A stretch of 64,000 nt of DNA from Letharia columbiana (GCF_014066305.1 NW_023501121.1:62001-126000), one strand, 5' to 3'. Positions 21,170-33,219 are shown, counted from the first letter of the stretch. Notes: a model not told the origin generated them from the letters alone. Program-made: numbers and translations.

Positions 21170-22260
21170 ATAATTGCCCACAAAAAACAGAGAAAGGCCA
21201 TGTCCTTATGGCAAGAAGTATCGAAACACCGGAAAGAAATGGAGACAACATGCCAATTAGTGGTGTGAATCCCACATTATCTCCTGTCGCAGTGAAATCT
21301 TTCGAATAATGAAATAGCTGTTAGAGCAAGACATCGGACGATTTCAATTCGTCCAAATATGCATCGTTCCGGAGTGATAATTTAATGTGAAACCGTGGAG
21401 AGCATATGAGGTGGGATCTTGGAGAGCTGAGCCGTGTTCTTGACGATGGTGGCCTTGTTGCCGCTTGGTTTCTCCGCAGTGTTCTCCGCATTTGCCTGTT
21501 GTAGTTCCTCCTCTTACTTTTTAATGCAGTGGGGATGATAGGCTAAGTTGCAGTGATGTTCTCCGCTTGCTGAGTGATGATTTGATGTGGAACCGTGGAG
21601 AGCATATGACGTGGGATCTTGGAGAGCTGAGCCGTGTTCTTGACGATGGTGGCCTTGTTGCCGCTTGGTTTCTCCGCAGTGTTCTCCGCATTTGCCTGTT
21701 GTAGTTCCTCCTCTTGCTCCACCTCTTGTAGAGTATTAGACTGAGTGGCTAGCTGAGTGGCTGACTGAGTGGATGACTGATATGACGTGGGATCTTGGAG
21801 AGCTGAGCCGTGTTCTTGACGATGGTGGCCTTGTTGCCGCTTGATTTCTCCGCAGTGTTCTCCGCATTTGCCTGTTGTAGTTCCTCCTCTTGCTCCTCAA
21901 TGTAGTGGGGATAAGAGGCCAAGTTGCAGTGGTGTTCTCCGCTTGCTGAGTGATGATTTGATGTGGAACGGCCAAGTTGCAGTGGTGTTCTCCGCTTGCT
22001 GAGTGATGATTTGATGTGGAACCGTGGAGAGCATATGACGTGGGATCTTGGAGAGCTGAGCCGTGTTCTTGACGATGGTGGCCTTGTTGCCGCTTGGTTT
22101 CTCCGCAGTGTTCTCCGCATTTGCCTGTTGTAGTTCCTCCTCTTACTCCTCAAGGCAGTGGGGATGACAGGCCAAGTTACAGTGGTGTTCTCCGCTTGCT
22201 GAGTGATGATTTGATGTGGAATCGTGGAGAGCATATGACGTCCGGACGCGTTTGGTGTGA
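21170..22260. repeat. VNTR-bearing repeat unit ('tctccgca' family), copy with ~175-250 bp units
   Basis: The leader (21170-21370: attgcccacaaaaaacagag ... caattcgtccaaatatgcat) is shared with 31205-31420. It then has at least four repeats of ctccgcagtgttctccgcat + ttgcctgttgtagttcctcc, spaced 176-253 bp, each with gtggagagcatatgacgtgg and gaccttgttgcc-like parts. Minus-strand open frames (glutamine/serine/arginine-rich) come from the repeat. 21040-21170 shows nothing recognisable. Confidence 0.8.
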
Positions 22261-22525
22261 CTACAATATTTGAATGTTAGTTTAACCCATCTACCGCTGG
22301 CTTGGGAGGAGTATGTAGGGGAGGACGTATCCGTTCGGGCTCTTTTTGAGGGCCTTCCAACGCGTTTATGAGCAGTAGTAGGTAGCTGTTAGGCTCACTT
22401 GATGTTCGGGTATTGTCGGTGCTTGTGTCATCACGGTTGAGCTGCAAGACTTGCTCCATGATTTGCCGAGTTATCTCGGACCACTGAGACCTCCCTTCCT
22501 CACCGAGCTTTGCCTTTCTATCACA

Positions 22526-24045
22526 TCAATTAGCATGAAGAACAGATGACTGATAGTACTCGAATACATACTCTAATGCCAGGTCTCCATCGCCGGCCTC
22601 CATATCATCCTGCACCTTTCTTTGACTCATAATCTCACCGATCTCAATGTCGTAAGAGTCAGCTGATCGAAGGGCGTGATCTTGCTTGATTGAGAGCTCC
22701 ACTGGTATAGTATCTCCTACTGTCAGACGCCTCCCCTCCCATGGCGGGAGCGCGTCATTGCTCTTGTAAGTTTCAAGCACGGCGGCGTTGCCTGTTGGAT
22801 CATTGACGGACTTCTTTTGTGGGGAACGGCGACGGACTTGTGGCCGAGGGTCACCCTCGTCCGAGCTGATGCTGATGAGTCGGGAATCTGTCTCATTCCC
22901 TTCGTGGGTATTAAGTGGGTTGGGTGGTGAGATCGGAGGCGGAGCGATAGCAGAATGGGGAGAAAGCGGAGTTTCAGCAGGTTTGGGTTGAGGCGGGGCA
23001 TCAGCAAGTCTGGGAGAGGTTGGGAACTTCGAGACTTGCTTCCGCTCAATAGGAGGAAAGGCTGGACGCTCGAGTGTCCCAGGGGGCCGTTGAGATTGGG
23101 GACGTGAGCGTACCGACAAGTCTCGCGAAGTTCCGAAGACACTGGCTCCGATGTCTGACGTCTCGATCGAAGCTAGAATTAATGTCAGTGCTCATCGTCA
23201 ACGTGGGGAAGCGAGATTAATGAACCTTTGATTGCGCGCTGCAAGAACATCCGCCACTCGGATGCACGTACTCGCTCCCAATACTTGCACGCCTCTTGTA
23301 AGTCATCATCGTCATCCACGGCCGAGCTCGCATTGTCCACTCTGTAGGTTAGACGGGATGGTGCCATAGGATTTTCGTCGGTATCGCCCCAGAACCGTTT
23401 CGACCGAAGATGGGTGATGAGAGCTTTGAGGCTGAGTTGCTCCCAGAACCGAGAGGTTACTGTTGGATCATCCATCAACTTCTGAACAGAGACGAGCTTG
23501 CACTCGTTCAGGTTGTCGGTGATGATGAGTTGGAGGGAGTCAATGCTAGGGGGGTTTTCGGTCGATGGTCTGCTGGATTGGTAGGGGTTTGCCAATCTCT
23601 CGGTCGTTGAGAGCTTCTGGGTCTTCGCATGTCCGTCTTCCTGCGTTTCCGTCGATTCCCTCTTGAGTGATCGCTTCTCTTGCTTCGTAGGCGCCTCGTT
23701 GATCAATGAGATCAATTTATGCAAGGATTTGAGGAGGAAGCTGGGGTCTTGCGCGGCTACATGATTGGGAATGGGCAGCGACTGGATAGTCTCGCTCACG
23801 ATGGTATCAACCTTTCCCTTATGCGGTCCTATGGGCTTTCCCCAAAGGCCTTCATGTCTTAGTCGGCGCGAGAACTCCTCTTCCACCGCTTTGAACATGG
23901 GCTCTGAAAATCGGAGTCCTTTGCGGATGTTATCTCGGTTCGCGGGGACGCCTAACTTGGCGACGCCGATTTTGAGGTAGAAATCGGTTTCGGTAGGCGC
24001 TGCTATTGCAAGCATATCGTTTGGAGAAAGCATGGGTATCGACAT
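22526..24045 (-). CDS. Hypothetical protein (488 aa, two exons) beside the Plavaka gene
   Basis: I do not recognise the protein. Exon 1 is 24045-23226, the intron 23225-23173 (53 bp; donor gttcat, branch-like ctgac, acceptor ttctag), exon 2 23172-22526; frames join exactly (1467 bp including stop). The start ATG has A at -3. The N-terminal ~90 residues look folded (LSPNDMLAIAAPTETDFYLK ... FSRRLRHEGLWG). A polar middle follows (KRESTETQEDGHAKTQKLST), then a helical region (LKALITHLRSKRFWG) with an acidic run VDDDDDLQE and a tryptophan-rich stretch (ACKYWERVRASEWRMFLQRA). The part encoded by exon 2 is proline/serine-rich with an RRRSPQKKS basic patch and ends YVFEYYQSSVLHAN. It is transcribed away from the transposase gene 1.3 kb upstream. 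GC is normal and RIP is absent. It could be an accessory protein of the Plavaka element or an unrelated host gene; nothing decides this. Confidence 0.6.
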
Positions 24046-24287
24046 GATGGTATGTACAATGCGGTGGTAAGAAAACGCGCGTTAGATCAAGTGAGATGTG
24101 AGGTGAAAGAAATTCAAATGAGGCCATAGGGTTCGAGTCGGACATCCGGCGTTAGTGATTCACTCTTCGCCGCTCGAGTGAATTCGTCCGTCGGTCCCCT
24201 ATCAGCTTCAGGCAACTTTCCCGGAATACACACCGCATCTTCGACTAACTTCAACCAATCACAAGCAGACTTCGGCCGGCGCTGACT

Positions 24288-24585
24288 TTGCCAATGGCTA
24301 CCTCGATAGCCTCAACTAAACACCAGCACACCGCATCTTCGACTAACTTCAACCAATCACCAGCAGGAACTTCGGCAGGAGCTTCGGCCAGCGTTGAAAT
24401 CAGCAACGCGTATGTCGATAATGGGAGTGCGAATTTCGCTGCTGCATCTGCTGGGGATGCAAATTTATTTGACGATGGCATGGATTTCCTGAGATCTGTT
24501 CTCTGCTGGCAATTTCGGGACCAACAACCTTCGGCAGGGTTTGAGCGGCAATGATTACTTCGGTAATCAGTATTTCGGAAACTGA
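24288..24585 (+). pseudogene. Short frameshifted ORF ending in FG-type repeats
   Basis: The first frame opens at 24288 (MPMATSIASTKHQ ...) and is alanine/serine-rich to about 24500. The neighbouring frame then continues as coding-like sequence (SAGNFGTNN, GNDYFGNQYFGN, stop TGA 24583-24585). The change of frame lies around 24480-24510. TTCGG occurs about nine times in 400 bp because of repeated Phe-Gly codons. An upstream 50-bp duplication (ccgcatcttcgactaacttc at about 24233 and 24330) is also present. It may be the tail of a degraded FG-repeat or low-complexity protein; no family assigned. Confidence 0.35.
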
Positions 24586-25385
24586 TGCTCGTTTTGACTC
24601 TTCGGCACGAGAGGTGATAGCAAGGCATAGCGGCTAATGGATGCTGTGCCTGCACAATTTTCGTCCACTCTTCGGCCGATCAGCAGACAGTCGAGTTCCT
24701 TTTTCAGCAGATACACCAACCTTCTTTCTTCTTTGTACCTGCAAAAATCGATCAATCAGATCGTCTTCTCTCCGGACATGTGCGGCTCTTGATGGTTCGT
24801 TCGGCTCCGGTCGTTTGTGCCTGAAAGGCTTTCGTCCCAATGTGAAGATATATTAGCTAGCTGAACACAACAAAATGGCCACGCATTGTGGGTAACGATG
24901 AATAGACCCAGTGTATTTCTTTTGCAACACTTGAGACCATTTTCAGAGGCACTGCTATCTAAATCAAACGGTTTAAATCAAAGCAAAATTGGTTTCTTTT
25001 ATGCAAAATGTATGCCCCTAAATCATATGCTCTGCAGGCGGCTTTACTGTTTTGGAGTGAATATATAAACGCAGTTTTACACATATGAAAGCGCTTTAAC
25101 CATGTACGCATTAAATACGGAGGAACGTTCAAAAGCAATGAAAGCATCCCTCCCCTGGACAGCTCGTTGTAGACCCTTCCTTTTTACAAATGCCCATTAA
25201 TGCAAGATGTTTTTTATACATGGATTCATGGACATCTTTTGTATGACCATGAAGAACATGAAGTTGAAATTGGGCTTCGCGATAAGCAAGGCTAGAGTAG
25301 TAGTGTGCGTTCGCCAAGGCGTTAACACGTTGCCGGTTGCTGAAGAACGCGTATCTTGCGATTGATCAATAACAGATGAGAGAAT
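24586..25385. other. Intergenic region upstream of the Plavaka gene
   Basis: About 800 bp of mixed composition. Short frames on both strands look like chance. The 5' end of a Plavaka element could lie here or further left, but I found no clear inverted terminal repeat shared with the region after 36156. Confidence 0.4.
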
Positions 25386-27001
25386 ATGCATCGAGTGTGT
25401 CGCTTCTGCAAAAAACAATGCAAAAATGGCAGTGGACTCACCAGACACCTACGAGGTTGCAGAAAGCGAAAACCGATCCTTCCACACGCGTCTTTCGATA
25501 CCACGGACCGCGACATAGTTGGCAGCATCAACAATCTGACAGCTCTGATCACCGTAAGAGAAGGAGACACACATCCACCCGAAGGTGATACGACTGCGGA
25601 TTCGATACCATGGCAGCAATTGGACGAGCAGGAGATAGGGGAAGAGGGGACAAACGCGGTGCAAACAATGAACCTGGATGATGAGACAACAGCAACCCCC
25701 ACCTCTGCAATAGGCTCAAGTTGCAGTACTACAATTTCGTCTTTGACAGTTGACTCTGTAGAACCGTATCCGGGAGAGCGGGGCGCTGGGAGGCCGGTGG
25801 AACTACAATCCGGATCGAAGCCTCTTAGTCAAATGGAATCGATGTCCAATTACCGGACTGGGTCGGACGTCGGGTCGATGTCCGACACGGACAATTTTTG
25901 GAATCCATTTGAATCCCGGGAAGATTATGCGCTGGCGCTGTGGTTCCTTGAGTCGGGACTCTCCGACGGTGACATTGATAAGTTCTTTCGCGACGTCCAT
26001 TTGCAGCGATTCCGAGACGGCTGTAGCTTTGACGGCGCGAAATCATTGAGGTGTAAGATGCAGAACATGCGTGGCGGTGGCATCGACGGCGGCTGGACCA
26101 GCCAGTCTTTTGAAATTCACAACTCCGGACCCGAATTGGGGTCGAAGACATACCACGTCATTTACTTCGACATTGTAAGCATCATCAAAGCGTTTCTAGC
26201 ACACGAACCTTTCAGCACGAGCCTATATTATCGACCTGTACGCCAAAGGAACGCTAATGGAGCGAGAGTCTACAGCGAGATGCATACCGCGGATTGGTGG
26301 TGGGAAACGCAGGACAAGCTACCTGATGGCTCTACCGTCGTTCCCATCATTTTGGCATCGGACAAAACTCATCTCTCCCGGATGCACGGGGACCAACATG
26401 CTTGGCCGGTCTACATCACGATTGGGAACCTTCAACGAGACGCGCGACGCGCGCATAGTAGACCGGGTATGGCGATTCTGGGAATGATACCGATTGTTGC
26501 GGAAAAAGAAGCCAAGGCCCAGGTCTACCACTACGCCTTGGGTTTGATGACCGAAGGTAACTTCTCGTGCTCTCGCGGCATGCTATCTGCTGACGAAGTG
26601 TATTCAGCAATCAAAGAACACTCCGAACATGGTGTCAACATACAATGCGCGGACGGCCTGACTCGAAGGTGTCATCCAATACTGGCTGCTATGACACTGG
26701 ACTACGAGGAACAGGCGATGGTTACTTCAATCTTGAGCGGCAGACACTGTCCTACATGCACGGTCCCACCCACAGAGAGGGAGCGATTATGCCCCCCAAC
26801 CCCATATCCTAAGCGAACACCCGAGCGCACGGCCGAGCAGCTGAGACTGCAAAAGAGGTATACCAAAAAGACGCCGAAACACTTGGCGGGATATGGTACT
26901 CCACGACCGCCGTCCTTTTACCGACGGCCACTTCGCTGTCGACATATACCGGCTGCAATGCTTCGACATCCTGCACTCCTTGATGGTCAAGGGACTCATA
27001 G
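25386..27001 (+). pseudogene. Plavaka-type (CACTA/KDZ-related) transposase, N-terminal part, interrupted by copia insertion
   Basis: The start ATG at 25386 has A at -3. Residues 5-25 form a zinc-finger-like C-x2-C-x12-H-x3-C. An acidic/polar linker follows, then the conserved transposase core: LALWFLESGLSDGDIDKFF, YYRPVRQRNANGARVYSEMH, VVPIILASDKTHLSRM, DQHAWPVYITIGNL, LIGYLP-like LGMIPIV, and a late CxxC (RHCPTCTVPP). These blocks are typical of the Plavaka family of large fungal transposases. Near 26843-26905 the homology changes to the next frame (RRPFTDGHFAVDIYRLQCFD, ILHSLMVKGL), so one base has been lost or gained there. The frame then runs into the LTR at 27002. The second part is 34617-36156. 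Total length when joined would be about 1050 residues, normal for the family. The enzyme would cut and join transposon ends in the nucleus; this copy cannot be made intact. Confidence 0.85.
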
Positions 27002-27172
27002 TGTTGGTAATACCTGGGTATGCAGTTACTGCTATAATGAGACTTATCACTAGATATGGTATTCTTAATGATGTCTAAGGAAGAAGGATATCTATGTACA
27101 GAGAATGCCTTCATATACCCATGACTAGACCGAATGGGTACTAGTGGTAGCGAGTGTTGAGTCGTTCCAACA
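27002..27172 (-). repeat. 3' LTR of copia element
   Basis: 171 bp, TG...CA on the element strand (tgttggaacgactcaacact ... ggtattaccaaca). Preceded on the plus side by the TSD catag. Confidence 0.92.
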
Positions 27173-27299
27173 CTGGCAAAAAATAGAAAATGAGGCTATT
27201 CATATGTTACATTCCTTCTCCGTAACCCCCATAACCGCAATTACTCCCTCTGCTGCAGTGGGCGTAGATCCGGTTATGCTAGGCGTATTTCTAGTAGCA

Positions 27300-28835
27300 C
27301 TGCGCTAAGACGGCTTCCTATTGGTCAATATCAGTGTCTTGTCTTTCCACCCAGCCTTCTAGATCCAGTTCCAGGTGATTCGTATCCACTAGACGTTGTA
27401 GTGCGTCACATCCCTTATCCTTTGTTATTGAATCAGCTGAATTCTTATCTCCTCTAATTTATAGGATCTCGGTGATTTTCCGTCGTTTATACGACTGTTT
27501 TAGATATAGAATGTCTATCATTAGTCTTTTCTCTTGTGTTATCCCTAGCTTGACAAGATATTCGTATAGAGATTTCGAGTCTATACACATAGAAAGAGGT
27601 ATCTTCCCCTGGGGAGTACCAGAGAAGATTTAATCCAAAGTAGATTTTATGGTGGCTGCAACGTCGAATCCCAGGGATAATACGTAAAGTTCGGAGGCTA
27701 ATACGCTTTTAGTGACTCGGCGGCATTTAATCGATTGCTAATAAATGATATTAGCCTTATTTTAAGCGTTAGCTAGGGCTATTATATAGCCGATTTGGGA
27801 AGAGAGGTCTTTATTGTTGGTGAATGACGAATCCGTAAAAGCCATAATTCTTAGAGACGTTATATCTAATTTGACGAATGTGAGGCCTCTTCCTTCCATT
27901 TACCATGAAAGACAGCGGTTTAGGTACTGAGCGTCGTCGTGGGTAAGGTCCGTGATCTGAGCGGCGTATGATAAGGCAAATGCAGCTTGTGGCTGCGATA
28001 CCGTTACAACGTACGCTCCCCGGGCTCTCTGGGCGACGTATTGCTCTTTTGTGAATGACTTTGGGAGCAATTGGATCTTCTTTGCCTGTTTGTGTTGGCT
28101 AATTTTTATGTTATCCCCGAGAGTGATGACAAATCCATTGAATTCCAGGGGTTGTTCCGGAGTAAGTTTCTCACATGGTCTAGCCAATAGTCCAGCGGCA
28201 TGCAGCTCTCGTGACTCTAGGTCCATGAACTCAGTGGTACCAGCAATGAGAGAGTCATCAGTTTGCAGGCCGATAATTGCTGTCATATCGTTGTTGAACA
28301 GTAGGCAAGTGTCGAATGTAGATGGGGTCATTCCCAGCTTCTCCACATGGTGCTTATGATATGTCTGGAACCAGTGGGTACCGGACTCAGCAATTCCATA
28401 GAGGGGGAGAATGACACGGAGTATCGTTCTTGAGAATAGTCCTATTTCAGCTAGGGTAAAAATAAAGATATCTCTAGTTAACTCGAATTAAGATTGCGTG
28501 TATGCCTGAGTAATGTCGCGTAGTTATAGAGATAGCTGTGGGATAGCTAACGCCAGGGCGATAATAAGCCGTTGACTGGCCCGTTGAATGGTAGGGGCCT
28601 GGGTGAGGATCCCATGCTTCTCCGAGTTATTAAATGCTTGTACTACTAGTCGCGACTTCTCGAAGGCTTTCTCGATACCCTTATTCTTGATTTGGTCTAT
28701 AAAACGACTACTAAATATCCGTGCTCCTGCGGGGACATCTTCGGTCTTCATGATCTCAAATACACCCTTTTCAAGTAGTCCACTGAGTTCTTTTTGCCGG
28801 GATGCCTGGAAGTTCGGTGAAGGTGGCTGTGGCAT
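27300..28835 (-). pseudogene. Copia reverse transcriptase - RNase H remnant
   Basis: Three blocks on the minus strand. 28835-28524 has the RT start typical of fungal copia (LLEKGVFEIMK, ARIFSSRFIDQIKNKG, KSRLVVQAFNNSEKHGILTQ). 28346-27900 has MTPSTFDTCLLF, IIGLQTDDSLIAGT (normally LQ-x-DD, the catalytic DD pair) and NGFVITLGDNI. 27900-27300 is a RIP-nicked or frameshifted RNase H tail with RLMIDI-like and WVERQDTDI pieces. Between 28524 and 28346, and after 27900, stops interrupt the frame. The enzyme would copy element RNA into DNA in virus-like particles; this copy is dead. Confidence 0.85.
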
Positions 28836-28949
28836 GGACTTAGATATGTAGATCGTGATATTAATAGAGTTTCGAAAATAGGCGGAAATATATCGACGTT
28901 AAGGAGGGTTATAACGTAGTAGAGCGTCCTGAGAAGAATCTTGATGGTC

Positions 28950-29745
28950 TTAATTATCGTTATTTTCGTGTTGAGTATCGTCTGACTGTGGAGATTCTTG
29001 TTCGGGGGACTCGGGAGACTCGATTGGGGTGTCTGTTTCTTCCAAATATGGCTTGACGATAGTGACTCGAAAATCAGTAGGACCATTTGGTAATTCGACG
29101 GTGCATGTCTCTCGAGAAGTGGTTAGCAATTTGTATGGTCCGGTCCACTTCTTTTGATGCGTTCTCCAGACCAGTACCGGGGAACCAATTGGAGTATCGT
29201 GCATTCTCATCGTCTGGGGGCCGTTTCGCTGATGTAGGGCGTCATTGACCTGTCTCTTAGCGTGGAGTTTTGCAACTTCGGTCATTGCTATGTTGATAGC
29301 TTTTGCCCTCTCGGTAGTAGACAAAGTGGGTGCATCGTCGTTTGTGATACGGGGGAAGGTTCCAAAAACCAGCAATGTGGGAACGAGGCCATTGTATCCG
29401 GCTGTATCGTTGACAGCCTTGACAGCCATTTGTAGGCGGATCTCCTTTCCAATGCCTTGGTTCTCCAGTTCCGCAGTGATTATCAAATAGGCTCGTCTCA
29501 ATGGAGTGTGATATCGTTCCACTAGGCCGATAGAATTAGCGGCCTCAACTGGTACGCATTTCGTTTGAATGCTCAGAGTTCTGGCGTTTTGCCTAAACTC
29601 GGTACTGTCAAAGTTAGTCCCAGCGTCATGGACAATGACATCTGGAGGTCCGACATATACGTCTATCCAGCATAGTCTGAGCATGTCCCATGTGTGGGAG
29701 GCAGTCATATTCGTTAGCCATCGGGCGGCCTGAAATGAAGTTCCC
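28950..29745 (-). pseudogene. Copia integrase C-terminal part
   Basis: The frame is open on the minus strand from the edge of the homopolymer-damaged region at about 29745 to the stop at 28950. GTSFQAARWLTNM and WDMLRLCWIDVYVGPPDVIV lead into DAGTNF (catalytic Asp), then VEAANSIGLVERYHTPLRRA (catalytic Glu context: the E of VERYH), the typical DD-E integrase arrangement in fungal copia. A C-terminal basic/SH3-like part (KKWTGPYKLLTTS ... FRVTIVKPYLEE) and an acidic proline/serine tail follow. The N-terminal zinc-binding part and first Asp are lost in the damaged stretch 29746-30239. Confidence 0.88.
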
Positions 29746-29974
29746 CCCCCAAAAAATTTAAAAAAGGGGCCCCCCCAAAAAAAGGAGGAGGAAAAAAAAA
29801 ATAGGGGGATAAAAAAAAAATTATTCCCCCCCTGTAAAAAAAAAAAAAAAAAACCGGGGGGGGAGGGGAGTTGAAAAAAAAAAAGGAAAAAGAAAATAGT
29901 TTAAAAAATGTAAAGGGGGGGGGGGGGCGGAGTAACCAAGTTTCCAAATATAAAAAAAAAAAAAAAAATAAAAG

Positions 29975-30012
<38 letters not shown>

Positions 30013-30027
30013 GTGGGTGGAAAGAAA

Positions 30028-30060
<33 letters not shown>

Positions 30061-30075
30061 AGGGGGGGGAAAAGG

Positions 30076-30118
<43 letters not shown>

Positions 30119-30239
30119 GGGTTAAAATAATAAAAAAAAAAAAAAAAATAAAAAAAAAAAAAAAAAAAAAGAGGAGGGGGGGGAAGCAGAAAAAAAAAAA
30201 GCAAAAAAACAAAAAAAAAAAAAAAAAAAAATTAAAATT
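29741..30239. other. Homopolymer-damaged sequence (likely assembly artefact)
   Basis: Long runs of A with C and G blocks replace what should be the integrase N-terminus and pol linker. Similar tracts lie at 30518-30585 and 30708-30822. Lysine- or phenylalanine-only frames here are meaningless. Confidence 0.8.
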
Positions 30240-30546
30240 AATTTTTTCCGTCCCAATCCCAAATTGGGCGGTGATGCTACCAGCACTGACATCCAGTTGT
30301 GTATCGAAGTTCCCTCATATAGGCTTTTGGTTTAACGGTTCAACCAAAAGAAAAAAGGCGGGCTTCGGTATCTAGCATGATACCATGGAACTGCTTTGAG
30401 GTGTATCGGCTGGTGCTAAGAAAGCTGCTGGACTTGGTGATATTGTGGTATGTGGAATGGCTGGAAAGCTCCAAAAAACGTGCTGGGGCTGGGTCCGATA
30501 TGACTGAGAAAGGGGTAAAAAAAATTTTTTCCCCCCCCCCCAAAAT

Positions 30547-30579
<33 letters not shown>

Positions 30580-30705
30580 ACCTTCCTCTCCTCCCCTCCC
30601 CCTCTCACTCTTGAATGTAGGAGTCATATCGCTTGTCAATGGAGCCGGTAAACCGCTTAGCGAACTTGTTTCGAGACCCCTGGCGTTCTTTTTCGGTAGG
30701 TTTTT
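30240..30705 (-). pseudogene. Copia Gag C-terminus / protease remnant
   Basis: Minus strand. Near 30700-30610 a basic piece (KERQGSRNKFAKRF) resembles the end of a Gag or spacer. Near 30410-30360 is RYTSKQFHGIMLDTEA, matching the copia protease active-site motif (F-x-G-I-x-x-DTGA; here the Gly is replaced by Glu). It continues near 30290-30245 in another frame with SAGSITAQFGIGTEK, the next conserved protease block. Frame breaks and two homopolymer tracts interrupt it. Confidence 0.7.
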
Positions 30706-31669
30706 TTGACCACCCCCCCCCCCCCCCCCAAAAAAAAACCCCCTTTTTTAAAAAAGGTTTGGGGGGGGGGGGGGGGGCCGGGGGGGGCCCCTTTTGGAGG
30801 GGGAAAAAAAAAAAAAAAACCCGTAGACAGGTTTAGCAACGAATTTCAAAAGAATGATTCAAAGCGGGAACAGCCCTACCCTTCTACCGCTAACCCGATT
30901 AGGCAATATCACGGATTTCGGCGAAACCTTTGCCGAAGAGTCACAAATCTCTTTGAATTTCACTTATTCTTCTTCTTTCACCACATATATACCTCATGAA
31001 CTCCTCCAATGATGGGGCCCTCGTTGCGACGACCTTTACAGTCATATTGCTAGGCTATTAGGCTGTGATCGCCACTACATCACGTTATAGATATATCCCC
31101 CCAGTGAAGTACGAGCAGACCGATGTTAAGGAGTCATTGTGATTTGACTTATATATGCGTGTGATGTAAAAGATGTTGATTAATCTATGTGCCCGCAGGC
31201 ATCTCATAATAATTGCCCACAAAAAATAGAGAAATGCCATGTCCTCATGGCAAGAAGTATGCATGCATAGTTTTTCGAATGCCGGAAAGAAATGGAGACA
31301 CCGGGCTAATTAGTGGTGTGTATCCCACGAAATCTCCTGCTGGAATGAAAGCTTTCGATTAATGAAATGGCTGTCGAAACAAGATATCGGACGGTTTCAA
31401 TTCGTCCAAATATGCATCGTCCGATAGATGACCCCTGCCTGCAGAGGTTTAATTGGCTGTGATCGACGTAGTAGATCCTTCTCTTGTGTGCTTATTGCAG
31501 TGATGTACTACAATATGATATTGCCTAGGCACGCGGATATAGCAGGCCAAATTGTAGTGTCGTTCTCCGCCTGCTGAGTGGTGATTTGACGTGGGATCGT
31601 GGAGAGCATATGTCGTGGGATTGTGGAGAGCTGAGCCGTGTTCTTGATGATGGTGGCCTTGTTGTCGCT

Positions 31670-32680
31670 TGGTATCTCCGCAGTGTTCTCCGCATTTGTC
31701 TGTTGTAGTTCCTCCTCTTGCTTAACTGAGTGCTTTGGCTAAGTGGCTGACTGAGTGAATAACTGAGTGGATTGATATGAGACTGTGGAGAGTAGACCTG
31801 TTGTGTCACTGCTGCTGCTGACTATCTCCGCAAAATTCTCCGTACTGCATTGCTCCTCCTCTTGTTGAGTGATTGGCTGAGTGACTGGCTGAGTAGCTGA
31901 CTGAGTGGATTGGTGTGAGATCGTGGAGAGCAGGTCTGTTGTGTCACTGCTGCTGCTGACTGTCTCCGCAATGTTCTCCGCATTTGCCTGCTGCAGTGGT
32001 TCCTCCTCTTGCTCAACTGAGTGCTCTGGCTAAATGGCTGACTGAGTGGATAACTGAGTGGATTGATGTGAGACTGTGGAGAGTAGACCTGTTGTGTCAC
32101 TGCTGCTGCTGACTGTCTCCGCAATGTTCTCCGCATTTGCCTGCTGCAGTGGTTCCTCCTCTTACTGAGTATCGGGCTGATGTGAGATCGTGGAGAGCAG
32201 GTCTGTTGTGTCACTGCTGCTGCAATTCTCTCCGTAGTGCATTATTCCTCCTCTTGCAGAATATCAGACTGAGTGACTGGCTGAGTAGCTGACTGAGTGG
32301 ATTGGTGTGAGATCGTGGAGAGCAGGTCTGTTGTGTCACCGCTGCTGCTGACTGTCTCCGCAATGTTCTCCGCATTTGCCTGCTGCAGTGGTTCCTCCTC
32401 TTGCTCAACTGAGTGCTCTGGCTAAGTGGCTGACTGAGTGGATAACTGAGTGGATTGATGTGAGACTGTGGAGAGTAGACCTGTTGTGTCACTGCTGCTG
32501 CTGACTGTCTCCGCAATGTTCTCCCGCATTTGCCTGCTGCAGTGGTTCCTCCTCTTGCTCAACTGAGTGCTCTGGCTAAATGGCTGACTGAGTGGATAAC
32601 TGAGTGGATTGGTGTGAGACCGTGGAGAGTAGAGCTGTTGTGTCACTGCTGCTGCTATCTGTCTCCGCAATTTCAATTTT
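31670..32680. repeat. VNTR array of the 'tctccgca' family (element-internal)
   Basis: Units of about 140-300 bp with gtctccgcaatgttctccgc, atttgcctgctgcagtggtt, gagtggctgactgagtgg and gtctgttgtgtcactgctgc. Minus-strand open frames (serine/glutamine/arginine-rich) and a neighbouring frame reading ANAENIAETVSSSSDTT suggest the unit once derived from coding sequence, but frames do not stay in phase between units. Confidence 0.85.
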
Positions 32681-32732
32681 GTATGTCGAAATAAGCAGTT
32701 ACGCTAACGCCGTATAGGGCAACTTTGCAATT

Positions 32733-32765
32733 GAATCACTGTTTTATAATATAAAACAGTGATTC
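32733..32765. other. Perfect 33-bp palindrome
   Basis: gaatcactgttttata - a - tataaaacagtgattc, 16-bp arms with a single central base, near the right end of the 30826-32873 insertion. It could be the joint of two small inverted-repeat elements. Confidence 0.7.
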
Positions 32766-32935
32766 ATTCGTGGGTGATCGACGAGGCTAATAACTACTCT
32801 ATATGGTTAGCCTATTGGATTATTACCCTTTTCGTTTTGAATCATTCTTTTGAATCACATTGCTAAACCTGTCTAGTGAAGTATGTTGCAGGCCCAAGTG
32901 GCTCGGATCTCTCCCCCCTCCACGCCCCTTCTTTA

Positions 32936-33049
32936 TTTTTTAATAAAAAAAAAATATTATTTATTAAACCCACAAAATTAATCTTTTTTTGTTAGAATAA
33001 AAAAAAAAAACAAAAAAATATTACAAAAAAAAAAAAAATATTTAATACC

Positions 33050-33085
<36 letters not shown>

Positions 33086-33147
33086 CTCTTTTGTTGGGGG
33101 GGATGATTAAAAAAAAAAAAAAAAAAAAAAACCTTTTTTTTTTTAAG

Positions 33148-33182
<35 letters not shown>

Positions 33183-33219
33183 AAAAAAAAAAAAAAAAAA
33201 AGGACCCCCCCCCCCTCCC

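Larger units (their letters stand above)
30826..32873. mobile_element. Mariner-like non-autonomous insertion carrying a VNTR, inside the copia element
   Basis: Ends are GACAGGTTTAGCAACG and the inverse ttgctaaacctgtc, flanked by TA (30824-30825 and 32874-32875); similarity of ends runs about 45 bp (aaaagaatgattcaaa). The interior has a leader shared with 21170-21370 (31205-31420), the VNTR (31670-32680) and a perfect 33-bp palindrome (32733-32765). No transposase frame. Confidence 0.75.

Noticed and set aside
29714..30375. Lysine- and phenylalanine-only frames in A/T homopolymers (also 33049-33418 and 38831-39502)
   Set aside because: Sequence-damage artefacts with no protein signal.
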